A stretch of DNA of 64,000 nt, taken from positions 7,936,001 to 8,000,000 of the forward strand of contig NC_046674.1 in the NCBI RefSeq assembly GCF_003369915.1. Direction: 5' to 3'. The translations under genes and the position numbers were made by a program. The DNA is from Drosophila miranda (Eukaryota; Arthropoda; Insecta; Diptera; Drosophilidae). Below are positions 12,401-25,060 of the stretch, piece after piece (position 1 is the stretch's first letter; each line of letters begins with the position of its first letter). The notes beneath the pieces are model-generated. The model saw nothing but the letters and a program-made list of their open reading frames with translations, ran no database searches and had not been told where the DNA came from.

Positions 12401-13086
12401 CCATTGTCTCTCTCTCTCTCCTCAGGCTCTTGTGGGTTCAAGGGGAGAGAACGAACGAAACCGGCGCGACATGTAAATTAGTGCAAAAGTATTTGCATTT
12501 TAATGTAAATCCAACAACGACAACAACAGCAACAGCGACAGCCACAGTGCAATGCCGCCGCCGCTGCAAAGTCAATTTGAACAGAAAATTGCAATTAATG
12601 CAATTTACATTGTAAATTTCAGCTAAAAGAGGGAACCCTTTATCAGTTGGGGACATCAAAAGTACTGCAAGCTGAAAAGAGTAAATGCGATTTGCGAAAT
12701 TGAAGCCATTCCAATGAAGGAGATGAGATGATGGCCACAAGATAAGGCTCGGGCGATCAAAAGAAACCGCTCGCCAGCGGAGTTCATTTCGAAGAGCTTT
12801 CCCAGTGCGAGTACAATAAATAAATGGACAGCAGACTCGGGTTTTGTTTGGGCCAGAGCTTTCTTTTGGTCAAAACAGTGTACCTGACCACACTTCACTT
12901 GTCCACTTGTCCGGAAACTAGAAAGATAATTATCTAGCAACTATTCCGTATAAAATATTGTGTGTACAAAAAAACCCAATGATGCACCTCCACCAATGCG
13001 AAACATGACAATTAACGGTAAATGACTCTTAACTTATGACACCGAAATGAGTGAGTGGCTTTTGGGCTCCAAAGGAGATGCTTTAC
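9436..13086. other. non-coding stretch with simple repeats
   Basis: No exon is supported. Visible contents are a CA tract near 9687-9714, poly-T/poly-A runs at 9895-9930 and 9970-9980, CCTG repeats near 10468-10490, CAGCAA repeats at about 11975-12002, and (GAGGCA)n at 12245-12275. The short frames here follow those repeats. Confidence 0.5.
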
Positions 13087-13339
13087 CTAAAAAACTGCAG
13101 CTATTCCCGCTTCCAGATCGACGACCGGTTGTTTTATTGCAGCTCCAATTATTTTCAAAATTTCCTTTATCCTTTGCGCTGCCGCTGCCGCTGTGGTTGT
13201 TGTTGTTGTTGTTATGATTGTTGCTGTTGTTGTTGCTGTTGCCGATTATAAAGCTTGTGGTCTGGCTGTTGGTGTTGTTATTTCGGGTTATGTTGCTGGT
13301 GCCTTTGCCACTCGAAGAGCGGTTGGTTAGTGGGAACAT
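13087..13339 (-). CDS. candidate alternative first coding exon, Asn-rich
   Basis: Read on the - strand, an ATG at 13337-13339 in good context (GCCATG) opens 84 codons plus one base. It ends exactly at a GTAAAG donor at 13086-13081. An in-frame TGA lies about 45 bases upstream, so this ATG is the first of its frame. The peptide begins MFPLTNRSSSGKG and then becomes an Asn, Ser and His-rich low-complexity stretch with a basic TTGRRSGSG tail. The exon plausibly starts at 13666, after a pyrimidine-rich tract and CAG at 13669-13667, giving an A-rich leader of 327 bases. The phase at the donor (1, with a terminal G) equals that of the 18372-19335 exon, so both could splice to one shared downstream exon. 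No database match can be claimed. Confidence 0.4.
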
Positions 13340-13666
13340 GGCATGTATCTTTTGTGGTTCGCTGTGGGTTCGTTGGTTGCCTCATGTACAAGTATCTCAG
13401 CATCGGTATCTGTAGCTGTAGCTGTTGCTGTTGCTGTAGCTGCAAGATGGATGCAGTTCCAGCTGCCGCTGCCTGTTGGCTGCTGCCGGTGAGGCGAATC
13501 CTTTCAAGTCGTTGCCCTGGCTGCCGGGCGCCTGATTTAGCCTTGTTTCTTGCTGCCTAAATTCTTGTCTTCTTTCTCGTTCTCTTCTCTGTCACACTTT
13601 TTGTAGCACGTTCTTTTTGTCGTTCTTTTTTTCAAGTCGTTTTCTTTCGTTTGTTTCGTTTTTTAA

Positions 13667-14837
13667 CTGCACTTAAAAATAAATAAAAAAATACATGCAG
13701 ATAAAATAAATCACTAAATATAGATGTTGGCTTTTCATTTTACGCTTTTTCTCTCATTAGATTGGCTAGTTGGTTCTCTGTGGATCCTCTTTTTTTGTTT
13801 TGGCCATACATTTTTGGCAAAGAATTTTACTGTTATATTTTCTTTTCTGTTACTGTTTTAAGGTGAAGCAATTTCATAAAATTTCGTAGTTGCTACCCAC
13901 ATGACGCGAATCATTTCTTATTATACTATCTTATCCCTCGTTATGGGGAGGAGTCATCAATTTATAAACAGTAAAATACTTTTCACACAAAACTAGAGGA
14001 ATTCCTAGACGATTATGCACACACATACTGCACACACTGAAACAAACAATAGTATTTATACTCAGGTAGGTTTATTACATTTTTCTTCAGTGCATTCCAC
14101 ATAACTCATCACCTGCCGCAACGGCACATGTGAACTCTGTTTAACTTAGCAATTTTGCACATTTGTTTGGGAATTTGACATACGAGTATGTGTTTCTGAA
14201 ATGAGAACCGTATCCAAAGTAGCGACGATGCCGGGCCCGTCCGTCCGTACGATTGATCGCGGTTGGCCAAAAGCCGTTGCTGGGCCGAGAGGTGCGCGTG
14301 CGCGAGCTTTAAAATGCGTTTTGAAACTGAGCGGCAGAAAGCCAGACACATGGTATAACTATGCCGAGATATACCTTGCGGCAAGGTAAGGGCAGCTCAG
14401 CGAGCGGCCACTTTTTGCGAGGCCCAAATATATATTCGTTTTTAATTCAATGTTTTTATAGCAAACATTTCGATCGTGTGGTTTTCTTAACATGATGGTT
14501 TTGTGATTCTTTTCTTGTTAAAATGCACAAATGTTTCAATGTTTTTATAGCAAACATTTCGATCGTGTGGTTTTCTTAACATGATGGTTTTGTGATTCTT
14601 TTCTTGTTAAAATGCACAAAATATAAATCAAAATACATGAATTGTTATTGCAAGCAGAAAATACACCGCATAAGCATGCGCGCCTGCACTTTCTATATTC
14701 GGAAAGAATTTGGTGCCTCAAAAAGAGAGAACTCGCTCGGCTGGCCCCACCTTTTAATGTTATACCAAAGCCAGACAAGTGTCCGACTCTCTCCGCACAG
14801 CGGGCTGAGAGCGTGCGCAACTCTCGTGCACATTTAC
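13667..14837. other. non-coding stretch with a tandem duplication
   Basis: AT-rich DNA with no supported exon. It contains the 89-bp tandem duplication listed separately and GC-rich CCGTCCGT repeats near 14237-14247. If the 14838 donor and 13669 acceptor are used together, this is an intron of the - strand gene. Confidence 0.4.
14446..14620. repeat. perfect 89-bp tandem duplication
   Basis: The segment from 14446 repeats with an 89-bp offset from 14535. The second copy matches without mismatch through position 14620 (86 bases), after which the copies diverge (ATGTTT versus ATATAA). The repeat is non-coding. The identity implies either a very recent duplication or an assembly error. Confidence 0.9.
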
Positions 14838-15050
14838 CGGTTTTCCAAGACCCAAGGCACAGTTCAGAGTGTGCTTGCGCTCTCGTCGTCGTTCCTCCTC
14901 TCTCCCGCTGGTTGTCTTTCTGCTCTCCAGCTGATAAGCGATCTCCGCACGGCGCTCGTTTCGGCGCTCGGCGTGCGTTGGTTTGGTTGTCTCTGCGTCT
15001 GTCTTATCAGTTCCACTATCACTCTTTTTTTTCAATTTGTGTGGAAGCAT
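14838..15050 (-). other. candidate leader exon with a 71-codon open frame
   Basis: On the - strand an ATG at 15048-15050 opens 71 codons up to a possible donor, CCG|GTAAAT, at 14838/14837. The peptide starts MLPHKLKKKSDSGTD and is extremely basic and acidic, with REEERRRERK. The surrounding DNA is GA-rich on this strand, with GAGAG and CGAGCG motifs and CAGTT-type words, like fly 5' leaders near promoters. The phase at the donor is 0, unlike the phase-1 coding exons at 13087 and 18372, so if it is transcribed it is more likely a leader with an upstream open frame than a coding exon of the same protein. Confidence 0.3.
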
Positions 15051-18000
15051 TCATTCACGCTGAGTTCTAGTATTTGTATTTGTTCTTTATGGGTTTTGAC
15101 TGATTGAGGTGCTGACTTGGTCGCGTCGCTTATCGCTTGCTCTCCCTTACCTCCCTCCGCACACACCGCATCCGGCTGACCGAGGAGCGAATGATGACGC
15201 AAGCAGATGTAGGTGACTCTTCTCTCCAGGGGCTCCTCTCAGATAAGTGACTGGTTGAAAGTGAGTGGATTAGGCAAGACTTCGATTGGCCGAGGATGAG
15301 GTGGAAGGTGGAATGGTGTCACTCTACAGGGTGCCGTCGGGACTCCCTTGAAATTATTCTACGGCCTACACTCTACACAGGTTCTTCACCCAACATTATT
15401 ATTTTCGAATATTTACATAAATTAAATGATAAGATACGAGTCCTATTTGATCAGTTCCTTCCATCGGGGAAATGTAACAGTAGTTTTTGGGGCCAGGTGT
15501 CATAGGAATCCCATCACAAACCAAAGTCAACAATTCCTTAAAGAACAGAATTCTATTTTCACCACAATCACCATCAACACCATTTCTGGTAGCTTACCAG
15601 TCAAATGGGAAGGTTACCCAAGTTTTGAAACATTTCGATAGCTGAAAGCCCCACTGAACTTTCAATTACATTAGAATTAATCTACTCATTAGGGTAGAAA
15701 GGAGAAGAAACAAAGGCCCGCCCGTCCGCGTACAGCTCACGTAGTGTAATCTTCGAGCAATAACAATAATGGTTTGTAATCGCTCGACATGTTCGTGTTC
15801 GTTTCCATGTGTTCGTGTTGGTCGTAGATCCCTCCTCAGTTATTGAGTCCATGTAAAGCGCTCAAATGAGCTCATACCTGTGACACAATCTTGATTAATG
15901 GGCTTTGATTATGGTAAGAGGGCAACGAGGAGAACGATGGGGAGCCATTCTATTACAAGTCGGTTGTAGAAATCTTTGGCACAGAGAAATCTAGAAAATT
16001 ACATTTAATTACAGGAATCTACTTGATAAGAGAACCATAAATATTAAGGCTGATCTAGAAACACTTACAAATAAAACCCAAACTGATTTGAACATTTGGC
16101 AATGTTGCGGGTAAGCTCTAAATTTCTGGGAATTAGTTCTTCCAGTTCTCATTCGATTGAATTCTTGGACTTTTATCCTTTTTTTGTCGTAAATTCTGTT
16201 TAATCAGGAACCAAGTAAATGGTTTCCATCCTAGGCACTTTCATTATCGCAACACTGAACAAGAGTAACTACAGAGTTCAACTCATAAATATTGAAAGAG
16301 CAATTGCGAAATTCAAATTCAAGTGCATCGATTGTGGGAAATCCCCGACGTCGGCGACTCCTCGCCGACTCGGGGCTTATCGAACACACAAAATGCATTC
16401 AACGCAGTGCGTGCGCTGGGATTTTATTGAGGCTCCTATCTGGATCCGAGCCTGGGATCCATCCGTGCCAATAAATAGTTACCGGGTCCCGTCCCCCGTT
16501 TGGGTCCAGCTGTGCCCGCGGGCTACAAAGTTGCAATGGCAACTGTGTCCGAGTGTTGGCCTCTCGCATCCGTCAGATACAGATAGTTTTCAGCCGGTTT
16601 CTCGATTCGTTGTTGGTCCATTCATGGCAACTACCGTTTGGGTCTTTTGTTTGACTTTGTCTTGCGGCCGTCAGAGCTCTCCTCCAAGTCTATTTGTAGA
16701 TACAAGCAGCCAAACAACAAGCGTCTGCCACTGCCACTGCCTGTCTTCGTCTTCCCCATTTCTCTGCGGCGGAGTGGAGTGTGTGCTGAGAGACTCTTCT
16801 ACCTGTTCCACGGATGCGTCTTTGAGGCTTCGCTTTGGTTCGGTTCGGTTCGGTTCGGTTCGGTCTCTCTGCACGTTCTCAGCGCAATCTCAAGTGTTTT
16901 TTAAAAGTTTTCCAGCGATAAGCAATGGAACTTTATGGCCCATCCACATCCACATCCACTCGCACTCAATGCTCCCCCTGGCTGTGGCTCTGGCTGTGGT
17001 TGTGTCTGTGGCTGGAGCTGGAGCTTCATCATCATCATCATCCATCCTAGTTTGCCATGGTTTGGTGTGGCACGGGCATAGTGTTCGGTGTGATCATGAT
17101 GCATATGATTCATGACTTTTCACTTTTGCGAACATACACACGCACACACCGCAACGCGCCACGAATTTCCACAGCCATGGCAGAACAGTGGACGAAAATT
17201 GAGAAAAACTTTGCGAATATCTATCCAGGGAAAAGGGTGAATATGGGACAGTTCTTTCGAAAGTGATGGAGATGATATTTGGCTACCAAAGACGGTTCCT
17301 TGTCTGATCATTTGATGCCAAATCGAACACCGAATACGATTTCAGATGGAATAGTGTTTCGCAAATGATTCTAAACAGATCCAAGCGGATGAAACCCACT
17401 ATGCAAATAGTGACGGGGCTGAGGCTGAGGCTGACACTTAACCCTTGCATAAATTCTCATCAGCATTGTGGATGGTAGATGGTGGATTGTGGATGGGGGG
17501 AGACTTTGGAGTGGCACGTAAATTACTGTGACATTGCACTTTGCAGCATCATTTGGCAATTTGTTGCAACAATTTTTTGTTGTGCGCTGTGCTAGTTTAT
17601 TGATTAGTTTTAAATGAAAAGTGGAAGGAAGTCAGCAGAAGACTGGGACATAAATCTTGGCCAATTTTCTTATTAGAAACTGTCAATGTCAGCGAATTTT
17701 CACCCCGAGGAGAAGTCAGTCGCCGAGGATCCTCGTTTGCCGGCCACGGTCCGGTCATATGCTAACCAAATAAGAGATATATAAAATCCACTTGGATGAT
17801 TTATGACCCTGGTGCTGGGGCTTGTTAAACATCTGTGTGAAATGGCTTTCTCTCTCTCTCTCCTATCCTTGGCTTTGTTTGCTCTACGGCCGATTGAATC
17901 GTACCAATCGTATGGACCACCGCTCCACCAGCCCAGCCCGGTGGAAATCTGTTGGTTTTTCGGCTGAGAGGATGTTGTTGTGGATGCTGATGATGTTGAA

Positions 18001-18371
18001 GTGTGTGCTGCTGGGGGTCAGCGCTAGCCGCCGCCTTGCGGGCTACCTTTCTAATGCCGAAAGAAATGAGTCCGTTGCGAGTCGGTCATTAAAACAGTTG
18101 TACAGGCGTGTACGAGGAGGGAAGTATCTGTATCTGTATCTGTGTTTACGTCTGTGTCTATGTCCGGTAATGAAGGATTGTAAATGAGTTTAAAGCCGGT
18201 CGGCATTGATGAATTGCCATTCGGTCATCATTCAGATGGAAGTACAATACAAAGAGAAATCGCCAAAACAGAAATAAATATCATGCCAAGGATTGGGTCT
18301 TTCTCACAATTAGTCAATAATGGACAATTTTATGGGGTTTATGGCAAATATTCAGTGTGTGAAGCACTCAC
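15051..18371. other. non-coding stretch
   Basis: No exon is supported. A 298-codon open frame on the + strand at 16219-17115 runs through (GGTTC)n at about 16841-16865, CACATC and CTGTGG repeats and (ATC)n near 17027-17041; its product is repeat-driven and was rejected. TC and TCTG/TATCTG repeats occur at 17848-17862 and 18127-18143. Probably intron of the - strand gene. Confidence 0.45.
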
Positions 18372-19335
18372 CACTCTCTGCTGCACTCAGGCACTTGGCG
18401 GACATCTCCTCGTTGAGGTCCTCTTCAGGATTAGCATCGTCCGTGTCCAAGACGTGTCCGCAGCCTACGCTGGTCGAGCTCCAGTCGAGGGCACTCACGC
18501 CATCGCTGGACATCATGGAGATGTCCATGGGGGGGACGGAGGTGCCGCGCAGTGTGCTGGTGGCACTGATGCCGCCAGAGTCGCCGCCGCCGCCCACTGA
18601 GACGACCAGCGAGGAGTACTTTAGATCGAGGGAGGAGTTCATGGAGCCGCCGTAGATGGAGCTCGTGAGGGAGGCGCAGGTGGAGTCGAAGCTGCGGTTG
18701 CTGGCGCGACGCTTCTCAGGCGTGGCATACACAGGCTCGGGTTGTTCTTTTTTGGGAGTGCTTAGCTCTGAGTAGGCTGGCGGGGCTGTCGAGGAGATTT
18801 CACTGGCTATGGAGCCATTCAGTGTGCCGTAGACGGAGGTCATCATGATGTCGTTGCGATTGAAGCTGGGCTGCCAGTAGTCCTCCTCTACATTGCCCGA
18901 ATCGACTAGATCCGAGGACTCCTCCTGCTGCTGCTGTTGCTGCTGCTGTTCATCGGCCACCAGCTCATCCAGATAGTCGGCATCGCAGAGTCGCGACTCA
19001 TCGATCATGGCAATCGTATCATCCAGGTTCCCTTCCTCATCCTCGCTACCAGACTGGCTCTCGTCCTCTTCCTCGCAGCTCTGCTCTGCATTGGCGTTCA
19101 GCTTCTGGAAGGTCTCGTCCGCCTGCTGCATCATGTCGTAGGCACGGGGAACGGAGCTGCCGGCCAGCGAATCGGAGTCGTTCTCCTCGATGCAGGACAA
19201 GTGACGTGTCCGAAAGCCGTAGATAATCCCATTGGCGAGCAGTTTCGGTGGCGGATTAATGGGCAGCGGTGGCGTCGGTAGATCTATCTGTTCGTCCTCC
19301 ATGTGATGCAGTGGCATCTGCTGCAGGGTGGCCAT
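18372..19335 (-). CDS. first coding exon (321 codons) of an unidentified acidic protein
   Basis: A long - strand exon. A strong acceptor (CTCTTTTTCAG) ends at 19339, the ATG at 19333-19335 lies three bases into the exon in context CACATGG, and a strong GTGAGT donor begins at 18371. It encodes 321 codons plus one base (phase 1). Visible features are a Pro-rich N-terminus (PTPPLPINPPP, residues 20-30), an IEENDSDSL motif near 49-57, two acidic tracts (88-105 and about 145-152), a polyGln run (about 130-137), a PPAY motif (185-188) that could bind WW domains, a PVYATPEKRR segment near 201, and Ser and Gly-rich sequence to the end. No folded domain is visible, so this looks like the disordered N-terminus of a signalling or scaffold protein. 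Downstream exons were not found to the left within the window. The gene is not recognised. Confidence 0.75.
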
Positions 19336-19338
19336 GTG

Positions 19339-22000
19339 CTGAAAAAGAGGTAAAGAGAAAGAATTCTATTAAAATATGGTTTTAATGTGAGGGAAACTAT
19401 TTCCGAGTTCGACTTATCGGTTATTGATCCTGATCAGCGGCTGATCTACTGTGCCTTCCAGCTTCCATCCAGGCACAACTGTACCTGGAGAATGCTCCAC
19501 ATTCAACAAATTTTTAAAATATGTAATTTGAGGGCTGACTTGACATTAACGATCCTCCATAAAAGACACACACACATACTGCACACTGCACAGTGGATGT
19601 ATGGATGTACAGATGTACCTCCAGCGGAAATGAGCCCAAATCTTAGCTCAACTCATGCCCGAAGATCTTGTGCATCTGTAGGTGCGAGCTTGTAGGCGAT
19701 AAGCCCGGGAAACTTTAATGCCACTTAATGCCAGGGCAACAACAGAACGTGGAATTGTTTCAACATAAATCTCCCATACGTACATACGTATGTATGTGAG
19801 GGAGAGGGGCACGCAGGCACACACAAGACGGAAGTGTCCCCCCAAAAGAACGATAGACGCATGCACGCAACTTCCCCCATTTATGGCCACATGTGAGCGC
19901 ATCTTCTACGAGTACGAGTACGAGTACGAGTACGAGTATGTGGTGTGGTGTGGTGTGGCCCCCTGCAACGATTCTGCTGCTGCTACTGCTGCTGCTGCTG
20001 ATGGCTGGCGTCTGCTTCTTCCGTAGTGCAAAGAACTCGTAATAGTTGTGCTGCCATTACATGGGCAATGTCGTCGCACTCTTGACATATGAGTCCATAC
20101 AGGCCCGACTCCGACTCCGTCTCATCCCCATACCCATCCTCCGCCTCTCAAGTAGGTGTTGTCTTAGTTATTGTTGCTGTCTTAGATTCTCTTCTGTAGC
20201 TCACTATTTTTAAGTCGCTTGCGCCACCATTGGGAAAACTAGCGAAAGGGACTGCAACTGGGGTTGGGAGCGGGACTGGGACTGGGACTGGGGCTGGTAC
20301 GGGTCGCTCAATGGCGGGGCTGAAAACTCCTTGAACATTGACTCTGGCAGTGCAAAGTTTTTCTTAAATAAACATTTTTGCGACGCTTGCAGTTTGTTTG
20401 AATGCGATTTTGTTATGGCTGGTGGCCTGAACTTGGTTTTGGTTTTGGTTTGGTCTGCGGCATTTGGGGAAAACTACACTGAACAAATTTTTGCAACTGA
20501 ACAACAAGAAAGCCCTTTTCAGTGGAGTCAGTGGCACATGGGTGCCGAGTAATGCACACGAAATGTCTGCCGCTGCCCGCTGGTTTAGTACATTCTAATC
20601 TTTTGCCATTCAAAACTGTTTTTCAACAAAATTCCCACAAGTGGCAGTCGATAAAAATCCATTTTTATTCTACCCAAAAGAAATAGTAATGTCAAATTTT
20701 CCACAGTGTAGAATTTCCACCAAACTAATGCAACAAACAAATTACTCGAGGCGACGAAAAACTATACATCCCATCCCATCCCATCCCCTCTCTCTGGGGC
20801 TAAGGCTAGGACGAAAATAGATCAACCAAACGATCGCATCGGGTGACGGTGACGCGTCTGCTGTGCACGGCCCGGGAAGCAGGGCACGGAGGAGAGGCTG
20901 CCGCAGCCGCAGCCGCAGCCGCTGCCTGTTCTGTTCTGTTCTGTTGCAGGGGACGCGACGTGCTGGCAGTTGCTGTTGCTGTTGTTTGTCGTGCGCCAAA
21001 GCAGAGCAAAGGGAATCCGGTGAGGCACGGTGGCCGGGGAGGGGGGCCTAGGATCCCCAGCAAACTGCATTAAACTACTTTCGTTGCAGTTTATTGCTTC
21101 GACTGCGCGCGTTTCTACTTTTAGCTATTCCACGCGTGTGTGAGTGTGTGCAAGGCATATCAAACTGGAGGTGAGGCAGTCCGGGCGAGTCTACTGCAGG
21201 CCAAATGACAGGCTGGTTGTCATGGCTGTGCCTTTGTAGCAGTCGAAATGATTATATTTCTGTGAGAAAGAGAGCCCAAACAAGAGGGGACTTAAAACCA
21301 GGCTCTATCCGGGCACAGCGACTGCCTCACCTCCTGTTTGATATACTCTGCGCGTGTGCGTGTTCGTGTGTGTGCGCACACATTTCTCTGCCTCTGAGAA
21401 TCTTGAACTTGTGCGTCTTCACTCTTTTTTTTTTGTGTTTACATATTCCTTCGTTCTTTTTGGGTGGAAAGTGAAATGAGCGGAGAGTGGGAAAATGCTT
21501 AAAAATGCTGCCGTGGGTAGGGGAGTGGAGGGGCATTGGTAATGGAGAACCATCGAACATGCGACATTTTTTAGCTTGTTTCCAATTTAAATTCAGCGTC
21601 CTCATGCGCCGCCCCGCCCCGCCCCGTCCGACACGGCACGGCACGGTCCTGTCCTGCCGATGTCTTTGTTCAACGGTTCGCCGTTCCAGACATTTGCACT
21701 TAAAGGCATTGAGATGTGGTCACTGCACGACACGGGGAGCGAGGGACGGGCGAAATTCCTACAGCTCAGAAGCATTATATTGGCATTACTCATTTCGTTG
21801 CGATTTTCCTCTGGGACCAAAGAGAACTCTTCGATATTCTTAGATCGAAATCGAAACGAATGTTTCGCAATGCAAAAAGTATGCTATGATATTTGAAAGC
21901 ACTTAGCCACAGGAAAATAAATAAAAATAAAATAAAACCAGCAGAACTGCAATCGAATGTGTTATTAACAAATTATATATGTTTCTTGAACATTTTCGTC
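19339..22000. other. probable first intron of the - strand gene
   Basis: No exon is supported. Contents are a (TACGAG)n tract at 19907-19938, GTGTGGTGTGG repeats next to it, (GCT)n near 19976-20001, (GGGACT)n near 20273-20290, CCCATC repeats at 20769-20788 and (CCGCAG)n near 20899-20919. Short open frames coincide with these. Confidence 0.4.
19907..19938. repeat. (TACGAG)n tandem repeat
   Basis: Just over five units of a TACGAG hexamer, directly followed by a GTGTGGTGTGG tract. Confidence 0.85.
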
Positions 22001-22009
22001 TCCAACCTT

Positions 22010-22206
22010 TAGTTAACTTTGTTGTTGCTTGTTGAGGATCACTTTTTGTTTGGTAATGTTTTGGAACAATCTTGGAATAACACTTGGAAGACACAACCAT
22101 AGATGTTAGGAACTGCACTATCTTTTCATTCAGAATTTCTCCACTTTCACTGATAATCCAATGTGACAATTAACCCGAATGGAGATTCGTCTGCACACGA
22201 TCTGAA
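22010..22206 (-). promoter_or_regulatory. candidate start site and 5' leader of the - strand gene
   Basis: Read on the - strand, TTCAGATCGTG with its A at 22203 resembles a fly initiator (TCAKTY-like, one mismatch), followed by GCAGACG and a GGGTTA at about +28, a partial match to the downstream promoter element. The next 190 bases are A-rich and lack long open frames, like fly leaders, ending near AACTAAAG about 22010. No canonical donor could be fixed there. It lies about 2.7 kb upstream of the acceptor at 19339, so it is the best candidate for exon 1 of that gene, but other promoters are possible. Confidence 0.35.
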
Positions 22207-25060
22207 CGGCTGTATCCGTATCGGTATCCGTCTCTCTGGTGTGCCGTAACGTATCCGTACCGAGCGCGCGCTGGAATGCAATTGAATCGCCTCGGAAGCC
22301 AGATCACGGCACCAACTGCATCCGTTGCAGCAGTTCTAGCAGTGAGGCGGTGTGGCAGCGCAGTCGCAGCAGCCTCCCTCGGCAACAAGAAGATGATGTG
22401 TTCCCGATACTAACTAGACGGAGACAACGTCGCGCGGTCGGCTAAAAATAGTCCCGGAGTCGGACGTGCAGTCAGCGCCGGTCCATCACTTTTGTTAGAT
22501 TCCGTTTTTCCCCCGTGTCCCCCACCTTCCCCCTTACCCCCTCGCACATGCCACAGCAACAGCCGCGGCAGCCGCAGCAGACGTCGCGTCTGTTTGTGTT
22601 GCACCCCGCGAAGCCGGCTCGGGTTCTGCGTTTCTAATGGGGTCCCGCAGGAGGAAAGACGGTGGCGGGAGTGGGGGGGCCAAACGGCGACCAAAGTTTG
22701 CCAGCGGAACCAGAGGTGTCGCTTGCTTGGTTGCCATTTAATTGCACCGCCATCCATGGCACCATGTCACTGAAGTGGGCCTGAAGTACGAGTATTCTGA
22801 AGTTTCCTCAAGAAAAGCCATATTCAAGATATTACAACATACAGTTGGTTCCTTTGAAATCCTGCCTCCACAGCCACATCCATATCCTGCTGACTGTACA
22901 CACTCACATCCAAGAACTATCTCAACCACGCAACCCCAAGCCGAGTTCAATGCACTCAAGCGAAAGGCAACAAGTCTGGCAGGCAGGATTGGACACAATT
23001 GCAGTTCATTCAACCTAGGGGCAAGGCAGGCAGGCAGGCAGGCAGGAGAGGTGACTGCCTGGATCTATGCGACGGAAGTGGACTAATTTTTCATGTTTTG
23101 AAATCGGATGACAACGAACAGGAGGAGGACGACAAAGTTCCGAGGAAGACAGCAACAGCAACAGCGACAGCGACGCATGCGCAGCAGAGTTTGTTCACCT
23201 CATGCTGCGCACTAGATACATTCTATGCCTTGTACTAAGTAGTTATAGTTACGCACGGATTGTGTTACATGCCGCCTGAATGCTTCGCTGGAAGTGCTCA
23301 GTGCCCGACCCTTGGATTTGCGTTGATTTTTTCGAGACAACTGTTTCAATTACTGATTACTTTTTCCCTGTATTTATCTTCGGCTGCTTTAATATCATTT
23401 CCACTTTCACCGCGCTGCGCGAAGGGGAGGGTGTCGGGTCGTGTCGTCTCGCGTGAATGATTTGTGACACCTTTCTGATGACTTCTGATGCTGCCACGCC
23501 TGCGCATGGAATCTTCTTAATCTTGGGGGATAATTTAAAGAGTCACCTAACTGCAGGCAGGCTTTAGAATCGATCTCCTCCTGTCTCCATGATAAATTAT
23601 TGTGGGAACTTCACATAAATTCGGGAAAACCAAAAATATGTACGAGTATGTGCTATACTCGCATGTAAGATACATTGAGGATGGCTTTGTATAGCCCACT
23701 GACGAGGGTATTATAAAATTGGTCAGATTTGTATGAGGCATAGAATGATGGATCCCCAACCTCATAGAATACATACAGAAATATTTTCTTAATCAGAATT
23801 TTGGGGATTTGCGAATTGCCCAACCCTCTGGCGGTTGCCTGGCTCTTTCTGTTGTTAATTAGGATTTGGGACCCTGACCCTCCATCGAGAAATTAGACAC
23901 ATTCGAGTGAGGAAATAAATGGAAATCTCTGTAAGGAAGAACATCATTTAGAACATTGAACAACATTGAAGTAGATTCCGACTAGTTTTCATCGAAATAG
24001 ACGCGCGGACGGACAAATTTGAATCGAATCCACCAGAGGTGCATTGTAGGCTTATGCCCCACAATAAGGTCGATGCCAAAGGGGCTTATGGTCAGATCTA
24101 AGTTGTAAATTGTGCTTGAAATATTCAAGCAAGTGCATGATCTTCGCTTTGCTTTCTTAGATTGAACTGTACATTACAAATTCTGTGCAAATTTAACATA
24201 CCCTCTGGAGAGGTATAACAATGTAAAATTAACAAGGTAAATTTTCATTTGTGCCTAAAAGTTGCAACTAAATGTTTCAGTGGCCGCAAAGAATTTCACA
24301 TCGGCCGCCATCAGTGCATACTTTCAGTCTGAGTGGAGAATATTTCGGAAAAATTTGTGAAGTATCTTTTGGGGGAGTCTCTATTGAGAAAAGTACAAAT
24401 TGTAATTTATATTTTAAAAAACGAGCGGGAATGCTGAGAGTTGCGACTATACTTTTATTCCCGGCACTGGATCAGTGTCTATGTATATATGAGAGCTTAT
24501 GATTTATGTAACCAATACAATATATTTTAAACGTAATTATACAGGAGCCGATGACTACCGCATGCTTTCTATCTCACTCTCTCTGTCTTTTAGTATAGCG
24601 GTGCCCAGAAGGGACCAATGTACATATTTGTTGGTTATTGCGGGGAGTGGGGATTTCGGTAGGACAGCCAATTCAGACCACGATTTATCTCAGTTTTGCT
24701 TGAACTGGTCATGAAAGAGAGGACGACCACTCTCTATGTTCCAATGCTAACTCTTGCACTTCGTTTATCCCATTCTCACTTAATTACAATTTGATTTTAA
24801 TTTTAAACACCATTCGTTTCCATTCTTCCGCTTCATCTGTCTCTCTCTATTTCCCTTTCCACATCAACACGAACCATTACATCTCGCTTTCGGGCACTGC
24901 ACGATTAAGAGTGAGAGAGAATGAGTAAGCGTCGGAATGAATGGGAAGCGTCTCAGCAAATGGATTTCTTCATTTTGGCTATAAGAATGATCCGATCTGA
25001 TCTAATAGATGTGGTAATTCTCTACGAGCCGTCTTCACGATTATGGAAGTGAAATTTTGA
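22207..25060. other. intergenic stretch
   Basis: No exon is firmly supported. A + strand frame ending with TAA near 22445 is open for about 80 codons with protein-like composition but has no ATG and overlaps the candidate - strand promoter. (GGCA)n lies at about 23023-23046 and CAGCAACAGCGACAG at 23152-23174. Short words such as GAGGGTATTATAAAATTGGTCAGA (in pieces near 23704-23728) and CCCTCTGGAGAGGTATAA (24201-24218) look like further scraps of dispersed repeats. Confidence 0.4.

Noticed and set aside
16219..17115. 298-codon frame on the + strand
   Set aside because: No homology recognised; much of it is encoded by (GGTTC)n, CACATC, CTGTGG and (ATC)n repeats and it has no splice or UTR context.
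22200..22445. About 80 open codons on the + strand ending RRRQRRAVG
   Set aside because: Protein-like composition but no ATG and no convincing acceptor; it overlaps the candidate promoter of the - strand gene, where GC-rich DNA makes long frames likely.
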